Shown piece by piece: positions 1 through 9,159 of a stretch of DNA of 64,000 nt (position 1 is its first letter; each line of letters starts with the position of its first letter). Under the pieces are notes generated by a model. The model was given only the letters and a program-made list of their open reading frames with translations, did no database searches and had not been told where the DNA came from. The translations under genes and the position numbers were made by a program. The DNA is taken from NCBI GenBank assembly GCA_021792365.1, contig JAJYUT010000005.1, positions 434,001 to 498,000 on the forward strand, given 5' to 3'. This DNA is from Pseudomonadota bacterium (lineage in GTDB: Bacteria > Pseudomonadota > Alphaproteobacteria > Dongiales > Dongiaceae).

Positions 1-345
1 GGCAAGCAGGTGGCGATGCACGTGGCGGCGGCGAAGCCGCAGGCCCTATCCGCGGACCTGCTCGACAAGGCGGCGATCGAGCGTGAGCGGGCGATCTATG
101 CCGACCAGGCAGCGGCTTCCGGGAAGCCGGTGGAGATTGTCGCCAAGATGGTCGAAGGGCGCCTGCGCAAGTATTATGAGGAAGTGGTGCTGCTCGAACA
201 GGCCTATATCCATGACGACAAGGTCCGCGTGAAGCAGGCGGTCGAGCAGACGGGGAAGGAACTGGGCGCGCCGGCCAGGATTTCCGGTTTCGTGCGGTTC
301 ACTCTCGGCGAAGGCATCGACAAAGAGCAGGCGGACGCGGCCTAA
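1..345 (+). CDS. tsf: Elongation factor Ts, C-terminal part (cut by window edge)
   Basis: EF-Ts recycles EF-Tu from the GDP to the GTP form during translation. Only the last 114 residues are present; the frame is open to base 1, so the gene starts outside the window. The segment [16 protein letters not shown] is the conserved EF-Ts core pattern, and the end ([23 protein letters not shown]) matches the usual C terminus. pyrH follows 64 bases on, the normal rpsB-tsf-pyrH-frr order. A short hairpin (346-362, arms TCGCGG/CCGCGA) sits just after the stop. Confidence 0.95.
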   Translation, partial: GKQVAMHVAAAKPQALSADLLDKAAIERERAIYADQAAASGKPVEIVAKMVEGRLRKYYEEVVLLEQAYIHDDKVRVKQAVEQTGKELGAPARISGFVRFTLGEGIDKEQADAA

Positions 346-364
346 TCGCGGGCGCACCGCGAAT

Positions 365-394
365 CGGATTGCTGGGCCGAAACGGATTGCTGGG
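365..394 (+). repeat. 12-bp direct repeat between tsf and pyrH
   Basis: CGGATTGCTGGG occurs at 365-376 and again at 383-394, in the short gap before pyrH. It is a local tandem-like duplication immediately upstream of the pyrH ribosome binding site. No function is assigned. Confidence 0.6.
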
Positions 395-409
395 GTGGAA
401 GGTCGGCGG

Positions 410-1165
410 ATGGTGACGGAAGAATCCACGAAACTGCTCTATAAGCGGGTCTTGCTGAAGATTTCCGGCGAGGCCCTGATGGGGCAGCGTGAGTTCGGTC
501 TCGATCCCGCCACCATCACCCGGGTTGCCGAGGAGGTTAAGCAGGTCCATGCCCTCGGCGTGGAATGCTGCCTCGTCATCGGCGGCGGCAACATCTTCCG
601 CGGGCTGGCGGGCGCCTCGCAGGGCATGCAGCGCGCCTCCGCCGATTACGTCGGCATGCTGGCGACCATCATGAACGCCCTCGCCATGCAGAACGCGCTG
701 GAGCAGATCGGCGTGAATACGCGGGTCCAGTCCGCCATCTCGATGCAGTCGATCTGCGAGCCCTATATCCGCCGGCGCGCCATCCGGCACCTGGAGAAGG
801 GCCGGGTGGTGATCTTCGCCGCCGGCACCGGCAATCCGTACTTCACCACCGACACCGCCGCCGCCCTGCGGGCTTCCGAGATGGGCTGCGAAGCGCTGCT
901 GAAGGGGACCAAGGTGGACGGCGTCTACAGCGCCGACCCGAAGCTGCATCCCGAGGCCACGCATTTCGCGCATATGACGCACCATGACGTCCTGTCGCGC
1001 GACCTCAAGGTGATGGATGCGGCCGCGATCTCTCTCGCGCGCGAGAACAAGATTCCGATCATCGTCTTTTCCATCCACAAGCCGGGCAACTTCGCGCGCG
1101 TGATGCTGGGCGAGGGCAAGCACACGATCATCGCCGACGCGCCGCGCCGCGCCGTCAACGCATAG
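410..1165 (+). CDS. pyrH: UMP kinase
   Basis: Phosphorylates UMP to UDP with ATP in pyrimidine nucleotide synthesis; a hexameric cytosolic enzyme of the amino acid kinase fold. The N-terminal [14 protein letters not shown] is the family's nucleotide-binding strand and loop, GGGNIFRG is the second glycine loop, and [17 protein letters not shown] is the UMP-binding region. About 251 residues, close to the usual 240-250. The ATG at 410 is chosen because GGAAGG lies 7 bases before it; a GTG at 395 would add five residues. It lies between tsf and frr as in most proteobacteria. Confidence 0.96.
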   Translation: MVTEESTKLLYKRVLLKISGEALMGQREFGLDPATITRVAEEVKQVHALGVECCLVIGGGNIFRGLAGASQGMQRASADYVGMLATIMNALAMQNALEQIGVNTRVQSAISMQSICEPYIRRRAIRHLEKGRVVIFAAGTGNPYFTTDTAAALRASEMGCEALLKGTKVDGVYSADPKLHPEATHFAHMTHHDVLSRDLKVMDAAAISLARENKIPIIVFSIHKPGNFARVMLGEGKHTIIADAPRRAVNA

Positions 1166-1207
1166 CAATGATCCGGGAAGACAGGGGAATGGTCAGGGTG
1201 ACGCATC

Positions 1208-1765
1208 ATGACTGACGCCAGATTGAACGAATTCAGCCGCCGCATGGATGGTGCTCTCGAAGCGCTGCGCAAGGAATTCGCGGGCCTGCGCACCGGGCGC
1301 GCCTCCGCCCACCTGCTCGACCAGGTGGTGGTCCAGGCCTATGGCAGCCCGATGCCCCTCAACCAGGTCGGCACGGTCAACGTGCCGGAGCCGCGCATGA
1401 TCACGGTCAATGTGTGGGATCGCTCCCTCGTCGGGGCGGTGGAGAAGGCGATCCGCGACGGCGGTCTCGGCCTCAATCCCGCCAGCGACGGGCAACTCGT
1501 GCGCGTGCCGATCCCCGAGCTGAGCCAGGAGCGGCGGGCCGAGCTGACCAAGATCGCGCACAAATATGCGGAGCAGGCGCGGGTCGCCGTGCGCAACGTA
1601 CGGCGCGACGGCATGGAGTCCCTGAAGAAGCAGGAGAAGGACGGGAAGATTTCCGAGGACGAGCACCGCAACCTGCACGACCAGGTGCAGAAGTTGACCG
1701 ACGAGCACGTGAAGAAGGTCGATGAGGCGCTCGCCACCAAGGAAAAAGAGATCATGCAGGTCTGA
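1208..1765 (+). CDS. frr: Ribosome recycling factor
   Basis: RRF splits post-termination ribosomes together with EF-G. 185 residues, the standard length. The family pattern is visible: an N-terminal helix with [23 protein letters not shown], the beta domain around [12 protein letters not shown], and the C-terminal long helices with [16 protein letters not shown]. It lies 42 bases after pyrH, and uppS starts one base after its stop, so the genes are probably co-transcribed. Confidence 0.97.
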   Translation: MTDARLNEFSRRMDGALEALRKEFAGLRTGRASAHLLDQVVVQAYGSPMPLNQVGTVNVPEPRMITVNVWDRSLVGAVEKAIRDGGLGLNPASDGQLVRVPIPELSQERRAELTKIAHKYAEQARVAVRNVRRDGMESLKKQEKDGKISEDEHRNLHDQVQKLTDEHVKKVDEALATKEKEIMQV

Positions 1766-1766
1766 T

Positions 1767-2528
1767 GTGAGCCAGCCGGTCTCCACGGCGGTCAAGGTTG
1801 GAAAGACGTCGGAAGCGGCGGATGGCGGCGCCATCCCGCGCCACGTGGCCATCATCATGGACGGCAACGGCCGATGGGCCAAGGCGCGCGGGCTGCCGCG
1901 CACCGTCGGCCATCGCGAAGGAGCGGAAGCGTTGCGGCGCGTGCTGCGCGCCTCGGCCGAGTTCGGCGTCGACTACCTGACCGTCTTCGGCTTCTCGTCC
2001 GAGAACTGGAAGCGTCCCCCCGAGGAAGTGACCGACCTCATGGGATTGCTGCGGCTCTATTTGCGGCAGGAGATTGCCGAGATCGACGAGAAGGGCGTCC
2101 GCCTGCGCGTCATCGGCAACCGGGATCGCCTGTCCTCAGACATCATCCAGTTGATCGAGGAGGCGGAGCGCCGCACCGCCGGCAACAGCCGCCTGAACCT
2201 TACGGTGGCGCTGAGCTATGGTGGCCGGGCCGAGATCGTCAGCGCCGCCCAGCAATTGGCGAAAGCCGCGCAGGCGGGCTCGCTCGACCCGGAGGACATC
2301 GACGAGGGAGCATTCCAGCGGCACCTGTTCACCTCGGACATGCCGGATCCGGACCTCGTGATCCGAACCAGCGGCGAAAAGCGGATCAGCAATTTCCTTC
2401 TGTGGCAAAGCGCCTACGCCGAATACGTCTTCATGGACAAACTGTGGCCGGACTTCTCCGGCGAAGATCTGAAGATCGCAATCACGGAATTCGGCGGGCG
2501 GAAACGGCGCTATGGCGCCGCCGGCTGA
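1767..2528 (+). CDS. uppS: Undecaprenyl diphosphate synthase (di-trans,poly-cis)
   Basis: Cis-prenyltransferase that makes the C55 lipid carrier for peptidoglycan and other envelope polymers. HVAIIMDGNGRWAKARG holds the catalytic Asp (residue 32 from this start) and the diphosphate-binding loop; GFSSENWKRP and the C-terminal DPDLVIRTSGEKRISNFLLWQ are family signatures. The frame is open back to 1722, inside frr, but the GTG at 1767 gives 253 residues and avoids that overlap. The stop lies 17 bases inside cdsA, so translation is likely coupled. Confidence 0.95.
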   Translation: MSQPVSTAVKVGKTSEAADGGAIPRHVAIIMDGNGRWAKARGLPRTVGHREGAEALRRVLRASAEFGVDYLTVFGFSSENWKRPPEEVTDLMGLLRLYLRQEIAEIDEKGVRLRVIGNRDRLSSDIIQLIEEAERRTAGNSRLNLTVALSYGGRAEIVSAAQQLAKAAQAGSLDPEDIDEGAFQRHLFTSDMPDPDLVIRTSGEKRISNFLLWQSAYAEYVFMDKLWPDFSGEDLKIAITEFGGRKRRYGAAG

Positions 2529-3405
2529 CCGCCCCTCCGCGGATCGTCTCGGCGGTCTCACCAATCTCCAGAAGCGCATCCTCTCAGCGGCGGTCCTGCT
2601 GCCGCTGGTGGTGGTTGAGGTCTTGCTGGGCCATCCCTATTTCGACCTCCTGGTTGCGCTGTTCGCGGCAATCATGGCGTGGGAGTGGGCGCGGGTGTGC
2701 GCGCGCCGGCGCAATCCCGCGGATCCGGCCCCGGCCGCGCGCTTGGCGCCGGCGGCCTGGCTGGTCCCCGGCGGCGCATCCATCGCCACGGTCGTACTGG
2801 CGGCGCTGGCGACCGGCTTTGGGTATGGCGGCGTCACCGTCTGGGCGATCATAGCGGTGGGCGCCGTTCTCTCAGGCCTCCTGGCGCTCCGTCACCACCG
2901 CGCACGGGCGATCTGGTTCCCGGTCGGCACCATCTATGTGACGCTGCCGGCGCTGGCTCTGCTCGTGATTCGGGCCGATCCTCAATACGGCGAGGAGATG
3001 CTGTTCTGGACCATCGCCATGGTGGTCGCCGCCGACACCGGGGGATACATCGTCGGCCGGGCCATCGGCGGGCCGAAGCTCGCTCCGCGGATCAGCCCCA
3101 ACAAGACCTGGTCGGGTTTGGCCGGAGCGGTGGCCGGAACAGCCTTGGTAGGATTATCGACGGGATTTATGCTAAATCACACCAACGTGTTGACGTTAAC
3201 TGTGATGAGCGCCGGCTTAGGCTTGGTGGAGCAGGCTGGAGACCTTGTGGAGTCAGCATTTAAGCGGCATTTTGGGGTTAAGGACACCAGCCAAATTATC
3301 CCCGGCCATGGCGGCGTGCTGGACCGCGTCGATGGTCTGCTGGCAGTAGCAGTGGCTGTCGTGATTATGAATGAATGGGCGGGAGGCAGCGTGCTGGCAT
3401 GGTAA
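2512..3405 (+). CDS. cdsA: Phosphatidate cytidylyltransferase (CDP-diglyceride synthase)
   Basis: Integral membrane enzyme making CDP-diacylglycerol from phosphatidate and CTP for phospholipid synthesis. 297 residues, mostly hydrophobic segments. The signature runs from SAFKRHFGVKD to IIPGHGGVLDRVD near the C terminus; SPNKTWSG is the other conserved loop. It overlaps uppS by 17 bases and dxr by 7. From about base 3140 to 3300 the codons become AT-richer (TTA, CTA, GGA, TTT) than in the first two thirds of the gene, although the protein stays conserved. Confidence 0.94.
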   Translation: MAPPADRPSADRLGGLTNLQKRILSAAVLLPLVVVEVLLGHPYFDLLVALFAAIMAWEWARVCARRRNPADPAPAARLAPAAWLVPGGASIATVVLAALATGFGYGGVTVWAIIAVGAVLSGLLALRHHRARAIWFPVGTIYVTLPALALLVIRADPQYGEEMLFWTIAMVVAADTGGYIVGRAIGGPKLAPRISPNKTWSGLAGAVAGTALVGLSTGFMLNHTNVLTLTVMSAGLGLVEQAGDLVESAFKRHFGVKDTSQIIPGHGGVLDRVDGLLAVAVAVVIMNEWAGGSVLAW

Positions 3406-4604
3406 CGAGAGAGGCCCTGAAGCCCGCCCCCGCGCCGCGCCGCGTCGCGATCCTGGGCTCGACCGGGTCGGTCGGCCGCAACACCATCGACATCATCTCC
3501 CGTGACCCCGCTGCTTACGCGGTGGAAGCCCTGACAGCTCAGGACAATGCGCCGCTGCTGATCGAGCAGGCTCGCGCTTTGCGGCCGCGCTACGTGGCGA
3601 TCGGGAACGAAGCCCACTACGCCGCCGTCCGGGACGCCTTGGCCGGCACGGGGACGGAGGTCGGCGGCGGGCGTGCGGCGGTTATCGAGGCGGCGGCCCG
3701 GCCGGCGGAATGGGTCATGTCCGCCATCGTCGGGGCTGCCGGGCTCGAGCCGACCCTAGCGGCGATCAAGCGCGGGGCGGTGATTGGGCTGGCGAACAAG
3801 GAAACCCTGGTCTGCGCCGGTTCCGTGGTGATGCGGGAGGTCACGCGCTGCAACGCGGTGATGGTGCCGGTCGATTCCGAGCACAGCGCGATCTTCCAAT
3901 GCCTGGAGCAGAACAACGCGGAGGCTGTTGAGAAGATCATCCTTACCGCTTCGGGCGGGCCGTTCCGCCAGAAATCGCTGGCCGAGATGACGGAGATGAC
4001 GCCGGAGCAGGCGGTCGCCCACCCCAATTGGAGTATGGGCGCGAAGATCTCGGTCGATTCCGCCACCATGATGAACAAGGGCCTCGAACTGATCGAGGCG
4101 CATCATCTGTTCGGGTTGCCGGATACGCAGATCGACATCCTGGTCCATCCGCAATCGGTCATTCATAGCATGGTGGCCTACCGCGACGGGTCGGTGCTGG
4201 CGCAGCTTGGCAGCCCCGACATGCGCACGCCGATCGCCTATGCCCTGGGTTGGCCCAAGCGCATCGCCGCGCCGGCCGACCGCCTGGACTTCGGGAAGGT
4301 GAAGCAACTGAGTTTTGAATCGCCGGACGAGACGCGTTTTCCGGCGCTTCGGATCGCGCGCCAGGCGCTGCGCGCGGGCGGGGGCGCGAGCTCGGTGCTG
4401 AACGCTGCGAACGAGATCGCGGTCGCCGCATTCCTGGCGCGGCAGATCCGCTTCACGGATATCGCCGCGATCGCGGAGCAGGTGCTGGGCGAATTGCCGG
4501 GCGGCCAGATCGAGCGGCTGGATCAGGTTCTGGCGCTCGATGCGGAAGCCAGGCGCCGCGCGACCGATGCGGTCTCGGCGCGCCGCAGGAACACGACCGA
4601 CTGA
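3399..4604 (+). CDS. dxr: 1-deoxy-D-xylulose 5-phosphate reductoisomerase
   Basis: Second step of the MEP isoprenoid pathway: NADPH-dependent rearrangement and reduction of DXP to MEP. The Rossmann loop VAILGSTGSVGRNT is near the N terminus, ANKETLVCAG and VPVDSEHSAIFQCL follow, and NWSMGAKISVDSATMMNKGLELIEAHHLF is the metal and substrate region. The ATG at 3399 gives 401 residues with GGAGG upstream; an ATG at 3375 deeper inside cdsA would add eight. It supplies the precursor used by the neighbouring uppS. Confidence 0.96.
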   Translation: MVTREALKPAPAPRRVAILGSTGSVGRNTIDIISRDPAAYAVEALTAQDNAPLLIEQARALRPRYVAIGNEAHYAAVRDALAGTGTEVGGGRAAVIEAAARPAEWVMSAIVGAAGLEPTLAAIKRGAVIGLANKETLVCAGSVVMREVTRCNAVMVPVDSEHSAIFQCLEQNNAEAVEKIILTASGGPFRQKSLAEMTEMTPEQAVAHPNWSMGAKISVDSATMMNKGLELIEAHHLFGLPDTQIDILVHPQSVIHSMVAYRDGSVLAQLGSPDMRTPIAYALGWPKRIAAPADRLDFGKVKQLSFESPDETRFPALRIARQALRAGGGASSVLNAANEIAVAAFLARQIRFTDIAAIAEQVLGELPGGQIERLDQVLALDAEARRRATDAVSARRRNTTD

Positions 4605-4627
4605 CAACAAAGTCCGGACCAACCGAC

Positions 4628-5761
4628 ATGGAAATACTGGCCGCGATCTCGCAATACGGCTTCTGGTTTCTGGCGCTGCTCACCGTGCTGGTGTTCATCC
4701 ATGAATATGGACACTACATCGTTGCGCGCTGGTGCGGCGTCCGCGTGGAGGTGTTCTCCATCGGGTTCGGGCCCGAATTGTTCGGCCGGACGGACTCGCA
4801 CGGCACCCGTTGGAAGTTCAGTGCCATACCGCTCGGCGGCTACGTCAAGATGTTCGGCCAGGGCGCCAACCTGCTGGAGGGTCAGGCCGGCAAGGCACTG
4901 ACCGAGGCGGACCGGCAGGTCGCCTTCGATTATAAGAGCGTGTGGCGGCGCATGGCGATCGTCGCTGCCGGCCCGATCGCGAACTATGTGTTCGCCGCCT
5001 TTATCTTTGCAGCGATTTTCGCGATCCACGGCAAGGAAGTGGCGGCGCCGGTCATCGGTACCGTCATGCCCGACTCTGCCGCCTCAGAGGCCGGGCTGCA
5101 GCCGGGAGACCGCGTGCTCGCGCTGAACGGCACGAGCGTCGGGGACTTCGAGGACATTCGCGAATTCGTTCAGCTCAACCTCGACCAAGAGATCGCGATC
5201 ACCCTCGACCGCGGCGGGACCGTGCAGACGGTCACGGCACGGCCGACCATCAGCGTGGCGACGGATGCGCTGGGCAACGAGATGCGCCTGGGGCGGCTTG
5301 GCGTCATGGCGGCGGGCAAGGCCGACCGGGTCGAGATGGGTGTGGTCGAGTCGGCCGTCGAGGGCGTGAAGCGCGTGTTCGAGGTCAGCGGCGCCATGCT
5401 CAAGGGCCTGTGGCAGATGGTCACTGGGGTGCGGCCGGCGGACGAGCTCGGCGGGGTCATACGCATCGGCTATCTATCGGGCGAGATCGCGCAGATCGGC
5501 ATCTGGTCGCTGATCAGCTTCGCGGCCATGCTTTCGGTCAATCTGGGGCTGGTCAACCTCTTCCCCATCCCGCTGCTCGATGGCGGGCATCTCACCTATT
5601 ACGCGATCGAGGCGGCGCGCGGAAAGCCGCTGGGAGAGCGAATCCAGGAATGGGGCTTCCGCATCGGCGTGGCCTTCGTGCTCGGGCTTATGCTGTTTGC
5701 GACCTGGAACGACTTGGTTTTTCTGAACGTGATCGGTAAATTGAGAGCCCTGTTTACCTGA
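4628..5761 (+). CDS. rseP: RIP site-2 zinc metalloprotease (RseP/MmpA family)
   Basis: Inner-membrane protease that cuts substrates such as anti-sigma factors within the membrane. The first transmembrane segment carries HEYGH (His25, Glu26, His29), the zinc site; the second conserved motif NLFPIPLLDGGH lies near the C terminus. One PDZ domain (residues about 130-205) is visible through AASEAGLQPGDRVLALNG. 377 residues, shorter than the two-PDZ E. coli protein but normal for alphaproteobacteria. It lies between dxr and bamA, as usual. Confidence 0.95.
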   Translation: MEILAAISQYGFWFLALLTVLVFIHEYGHYIVARWCGVRVEVFSIGFGPELFGRTDSHGTRWKFSAIPLGGYVKMFGQGANLLEGQAGKALTEADRQVAFDYKSVWRRMAIVAAGPIANYVFAAFIFAAIFAIHGKEVAAPVIGTVMPDSAASEAGLQPGDRVLALNGTSVGDFEDIREFVQLNLDQEIAITLDRGGTVQTVTARPTISVATDALGNEMRLGRLGVMAAGKADRVEMGVVESAVEGVKRVFEVSGAMLKGLWQMVTGVRPADELGGVIRIGYLSGEIAQIGIWSLISFAAMLSVNLGLVNLFPIPLLDGGHLTYYAIEAARGKPLGERIQEWGFRIGVAFVLGLMLFATWNDLVFLNVIGKLRALFT

Positions 5762-5775
5762 GGGGTGCTTACCAA

Positions 5776-8064
5776 ATGGCGTTTGTACAAAGGCTTGCGC
5801 TCATCGCAGGGCTGCTCTGCTGCACCCTGAGCTTGGCCTCGCCTGCGGCAATCGCCCAGACCATTTCCTCGGGCGACCCGATCCAGGAGATCCGTATCGA
5901 GGGCAACCAGCGTATCGAGCCCGAAACGGTCCGGTCCTACATGCAGATCAATCCGGGCGACCCGTTCGACGCCCGGAGGATCGACCAGGCGCTGAAGAAC
6001 TTGTTCGGGACCGGCCTCTTCGCCGATGTGAATTTCCGGCGCGAGGGCGATGCGCTGGTGGTCAACGTGACTGAAAACCCCATCATCAACAGGCTGGCCT
6101 TCGAGGGGAATCGGCGGATCGACGACGAGGCCCTGCAGGCCGAGGTTCAGCTTCGGCCGCGTGTCGTCTATACCCAGGCCAGGGTCCAGGCCGACGTGAA
6201 GCGCCTGCTCGATCTCTACCGGCGGAGCGGCCGGTTCGCGGCGACGGTGGAGCCGAAGATCATTCGGCTGGACCAGAACCGCGTGAACCTGGTGTTCGAA
6301 ATCAACGAAGGCGACGTGACGGAGGTCCGCCGCATCGACTTCGTCGGCAACAAGGTGTTCAGCGACGGCGATCTGCGGGACGAGACCGTGACGCAGGAAG
6401 CGGCGTTCTACCGGTTCCTCAGCACGACCGACACCTACGACCCCGACCGGCTGACCCTGGACAAGGAAGCACTGCGCAAGTTCTACCTGTCGGAGGGCTA
6501 CGCCGACTTCCGCGTCGTGTCGGCTGTGGCGGAGCTGTCACCCGACCAGGAGGCCTTCTTTATCACCTTCACGGTGGAGGAGGGGGAGCGCTACAAGCTC
6601 GGCACGGTCGACATCAGGACGACGCTCAAGGACCTCAACCCAGAATCCCTGCGCAGCTTCGTGGAGACGGAGGAGGGCGACTGGTACAACGCTGACCTGG
6701 TCGACGAGACCGTGCAGGCTATCAGCGATCAGGTCGGCAGCCTCGGCTATGCCTTCGTGGATGTGCGGCCGCGCATCGACCGGGACGCCGAGAACAAGGT
6801 CCTGAACCTGACCTACGACATCCAGGAAGGCCCCAAGGTCTATGTCGAGCGGATCGACATTTCGGGCAACGTGCGAACCCAGGACAAGGTGATCCGGCGC
6901 GAGTTCCGCCTGGCCGAAGGCGACGCCTTCTCCACCGCCAAGCTGCGCCGCACCGAGCAGCGCCTCAGGAATCTGGGTTTCTTTGAATCGGTCGATATCC
7001 AGGCTGTCCCCGCCGACAGCCCCGACAAGACCATCGTCAGGGTGAAGGTGGCGGAGCGGTCGACCGGCGAATTGTCGTTCGGCGCGGGCTTCTCCACCGC
7101 CGACGGCCCACTGGGCAATGTCGGCGTGCGCGAGCGCAATCTGCTCGGCAAGGGCTACGACCTGCGCGCCCAGTTCAACATCTCGGGCCGGCGCTCGACG
7201 ATCGACGTCAGCTTCACCGACCCGTATTTCCTGGACAAGGAACTGTCGGCCGGCTTCGACGTGTTCCACCGCCGCTTCGACCGGCGTGAAAGCTCGTTCG
7301 AGGAGAACAATACCGGCGCCGGCGCACGCGTCGGCTACGACCTTTCCGAATACACCCGCCACACGATCGGCTACACGTTCTCCTACGACGAGGTGACGGA
7401 CGTGGACAACGACGCCTCGGACGTGATCCAGGCCGAGGAGGGCCACGAGTTCCGCTCCATCATCGGCCATGACATCATTTATGACCGACGGGACAGCAGG
7501 ACTGACCCACGGGACGGCTATTACGTGCAGCTCGGCCAGGACTTCGCCGGTGTGGGCGGGACGGTCCGCTATCTTCGCAGCACCCTCGGGGGCGGCTACT
7601 TCATCCCGATCACCAAGGAAGTGACGATCGGCGCCACCGGCGAGGTCGGCTACATGGTCGGCATCGGGGACGAGGTGCGGGTCACGGACGCCTTCTTCCT
7701 GGGTGGCCAGAACCTGCGCGGTTTTGCCACAGGCGGCGTGGGTCCCCGCGATTCCGACACCGAGGATTCGCTGGGCGGCAAATTCCGCGCCGAGGGCACC
7801 GTCCAGGCCGCGTTTCCGCTGGGCCTGCCGGAGGAATACCAGATCCGGGGGCGCGTCTTCAGCGATTTCGGTACCTTGACGGGGACCGATTTTGAGGACG
7901 ATATCGACCTTGACGATTCCTCATCCCTGCGCGTTTCGCTGGGCGTCGGTTTGACCTGGGTGTCGCCGTTTGGACCGCTAGCCGTGGACTTGGCCTATCC
8001 GGTTCTGAAGGAACCGTTTGACGAGGACGAACTCTTCCGCTTCAGCGTCGGTACGTCGTTCTGA
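5776..8064 (+). CDS. bamA: Outer membrane protein assembly factor BamA
   Basis: Core of the beta-barrel assembly machine in the outer membrane. Signal peptide in residues 1-27 (ends near PAAIAQT). Five POTRA repeats fill about residues 28-370 (for example IQEIRIEGNQRIEPETVRSY and VERIDISGNVRTQDKVIRRE). The barrel follows, with the conserved FFLGGQNLRGFA loop and a terminal Phe (FSVGTSF), the outer-membrane insertion signal. 762 residues, a standard length. It lies 14 bases after rseP and before skp. Confidence 0.97.
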   Translation: MAFVQRLALIAGLLCCTLSLASPAAIAQTISSGDPIQEIRIEGNQRIEPETVRSYMQINPGDPFDARRIDQALKNLFGTGLFADVNFRREGDALVVNVTENPIINRLAFEGNRRIDDEALQAEVQLRPRVVYTQARVQADVKRLLDLYRRSGRFAATVEPKIIRLDQNRVNLVFEINEGDVTEVRRIDFVGNKVFSDGDLRDETVTQEAAFYRFLSTTDTYDPDRLTLDKEALRKFYLSEGYADFRVVSAVAELSPDQEAFFITFTVEEGERYKLGTVDIRTTLKDLNPESLRSFVETEEGDWYNADLVDETVQAISDQVGSLGYAFVDVRPRIDRDAENKVLNLTYDIQEGPKVYVERIDISGNVRTQDKVIRREFRLAEGDAFSTAKLRRTEQRLRNLGFFESVDIQAVPADSPDKTIVRVKVAERSTGELSFGAGFSTADGPLGNVGVRERNLLGKGYDLRAQFNISGRRSTIDVSFTDPYFLDKELSAGFDVFHRRFDRRESSFEENNTGAGARVGYDLSEYTRHTIGYTFSYDEVTDVDNDASDVIQAEEGHEFRSIIGHDIIYDRRDSRTDPRDGYYVQLGQDFAGVGGTVRYLRSTLGGGYFIPITKEVTIGATGEVGYMVGIGDEVRVTDAFFLGGQNLRGFATGGVGPRDSDTEDSLGGKFRAEGTVQAAFPLGLPEEYQIRGRVFSDFGTLTGTDFEDDIDLDDSSSLRVSLGVGLTWVSPFGPLAVDLAYPVLKEPFDEDELFRFSVGTSF

Positions 8065-8099
8065 GCGGACCAAAATTACGAAAATTGGAGTTGGATAAC

Positions 8100-8666
8100 G
8101 TGCGCTCGATGAGAATTTGGATCATCGCCTTGATTGTTGCGGCTGCGACGATCGGCGGTGGCATTGCCATTCCCGTTCACTCCGCCGCGGCGCAGGCCAC
8201 GCAGAACGTGCCGCTGGTCGTGGGCGTGGTGGACCGGCCCACCATCTTCAAGAAGTCGAAGGCCGGTCAGTCGCTGGAGCAGGCGCTCGGCGACAAGAGG
8301 AAGGCGATCAACGCGGAGATCAGCAAGACGGAGCAGGGGCTGCGCGCCAAGCGCCAGCAACTGGAGCAACAGCGCAGTTCGCTGCCGCCGGCCGACTACC
8401 AGGCGAAGGTCGCCCAACTCGACAAGGAGTTCGAGGCCTTGCGGAAGAGCGCCAATGCCAAGCTCAAGGACTGGGAGCAGTCGCGCAAGAAGGGGCTGGA
8501 TCAGATTCTCCAGACGCTCGAAGGCGTGATCCGCGACATCGCGCAGAAGCGCGGCATGACCCTCATCGTCGACCGGGCCATGATCGTGATGGCGGCGGAG
8601 GCCTGGGACATCACGAACGAAGTCGTGAAGGGCCTGGACGCCAAGCTGCCGAAAGTCAGCATCTGA
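8100..8666 (+). CDS. skp: OmpH/Skp-family periplasmic chaperone
   Basis: Periplasmic holdase that hands unfolded outer-membrane proteins to the Bam complex. A hydrophobic signal peptide ends near HSAAAQA; the mature part is a charged coiled coil (LEQALGDKRKAINAEISKTEQGL onward) ending in a region like LIVDRAMIVM. GGAG at 8087-8090 favours the GTG at 8100; a TTG at 8085 or ATG at 8109 is possible. It sits between bamA and fabZ. The lpxD gene that normally separates skp from fabZ is absent. Confidence 0.9.
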   Translation: MRSMRIWIIALIVAAATIGGGIAIPVHSAAAQATQNVPLVVGVVDRPTIFKKSKAGQSLEQALGDKRKAINAEISKTEQGLRAKRQQLEQQRSSLPPADYQAKVAQLDKEFEALRKSANAKLKDWEQSRKKGLDQILQTLEGVIRDIAQKRGMTLIVDRAMIVMAAEAWDITNEVVKGLDAKLPKVSI

Positions 8667-8678
8667 TCGGGACGGACG

Positions 8679-9146
8679 ATGATGGGAGAAGCGTCATCGG
8701 AGCAGGGACTCGACATCGACGCCAAAGGCGTCATGAAGATGATCCCGCATCGCTATCCGTTCCTGATGATCGACCGCGTGGAGAACGCGATCGCCGACAA
8801 GGGCTGCGTCGGGATCAAGAACGTCTCGATGAACGAGGCGGTGTTCCAGGGCCATTTCCCGACCGATCCGGTGATGCCCGGCGTTCTCATCATCGAGGCG
8901 ATGGCGCAGACCGCCGCCGTGCTGGTCGTGCACACGCTGGGCGAGGCCTTCCACGGCAAGCTGGTCTATTTCATGAGCATCGACAACGCGCGGTTCCGCC
9001 GCCCGGTCATGCCCGGCGACCAGCTCCGGCTCGAGGTGAAGAAGGACCGGAACCGCGGGCCGGTCTGGAAGTTCAGTGGCGTTGGAAAGGTCGGGGACCA
9101 AGTGGTGGCGGAGGCGGAGTTCGCGGCCATGATCCGCGACGCGTAG
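8679..9146 (+). CDS. fabZ: 3-hydroxyacyl-[acyl-carrier-protein] dehydratase FabZ
   Basis: Hot-dog fold enzyme dehydrating 3-hydroxyacyl-ACP in fatty acid elongation. MIPHRYPFLMIDRV contains the catalytic His, and GHFPTDPVMPGVLIIEAMAQT contains the conserved acidic helix residue. 155 residues, the usual length. FabZ normally belongs to the lpxD-fabZ-lpxA-lpxB lipid A cluster, but here it is followed directly by a glyoxalase. Confidence 0.96.
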   Translation: MMGEASSEQGLDIDAKGVMKMIPHRYPFLMIDRVENAIADKGCVGIKNVSMNEAVFQGHFPTDPVMPGVLIIEAMAQTAAVLVVHTLGEAFHGKLVYFMSIDNARFRRPVMPGDQLRLEVKKDRNRGPVWKFSGVGKVGDQVVAEAEFAAMIRDA

Positions 9147-9159
9147 GAGGATCTTGAAC

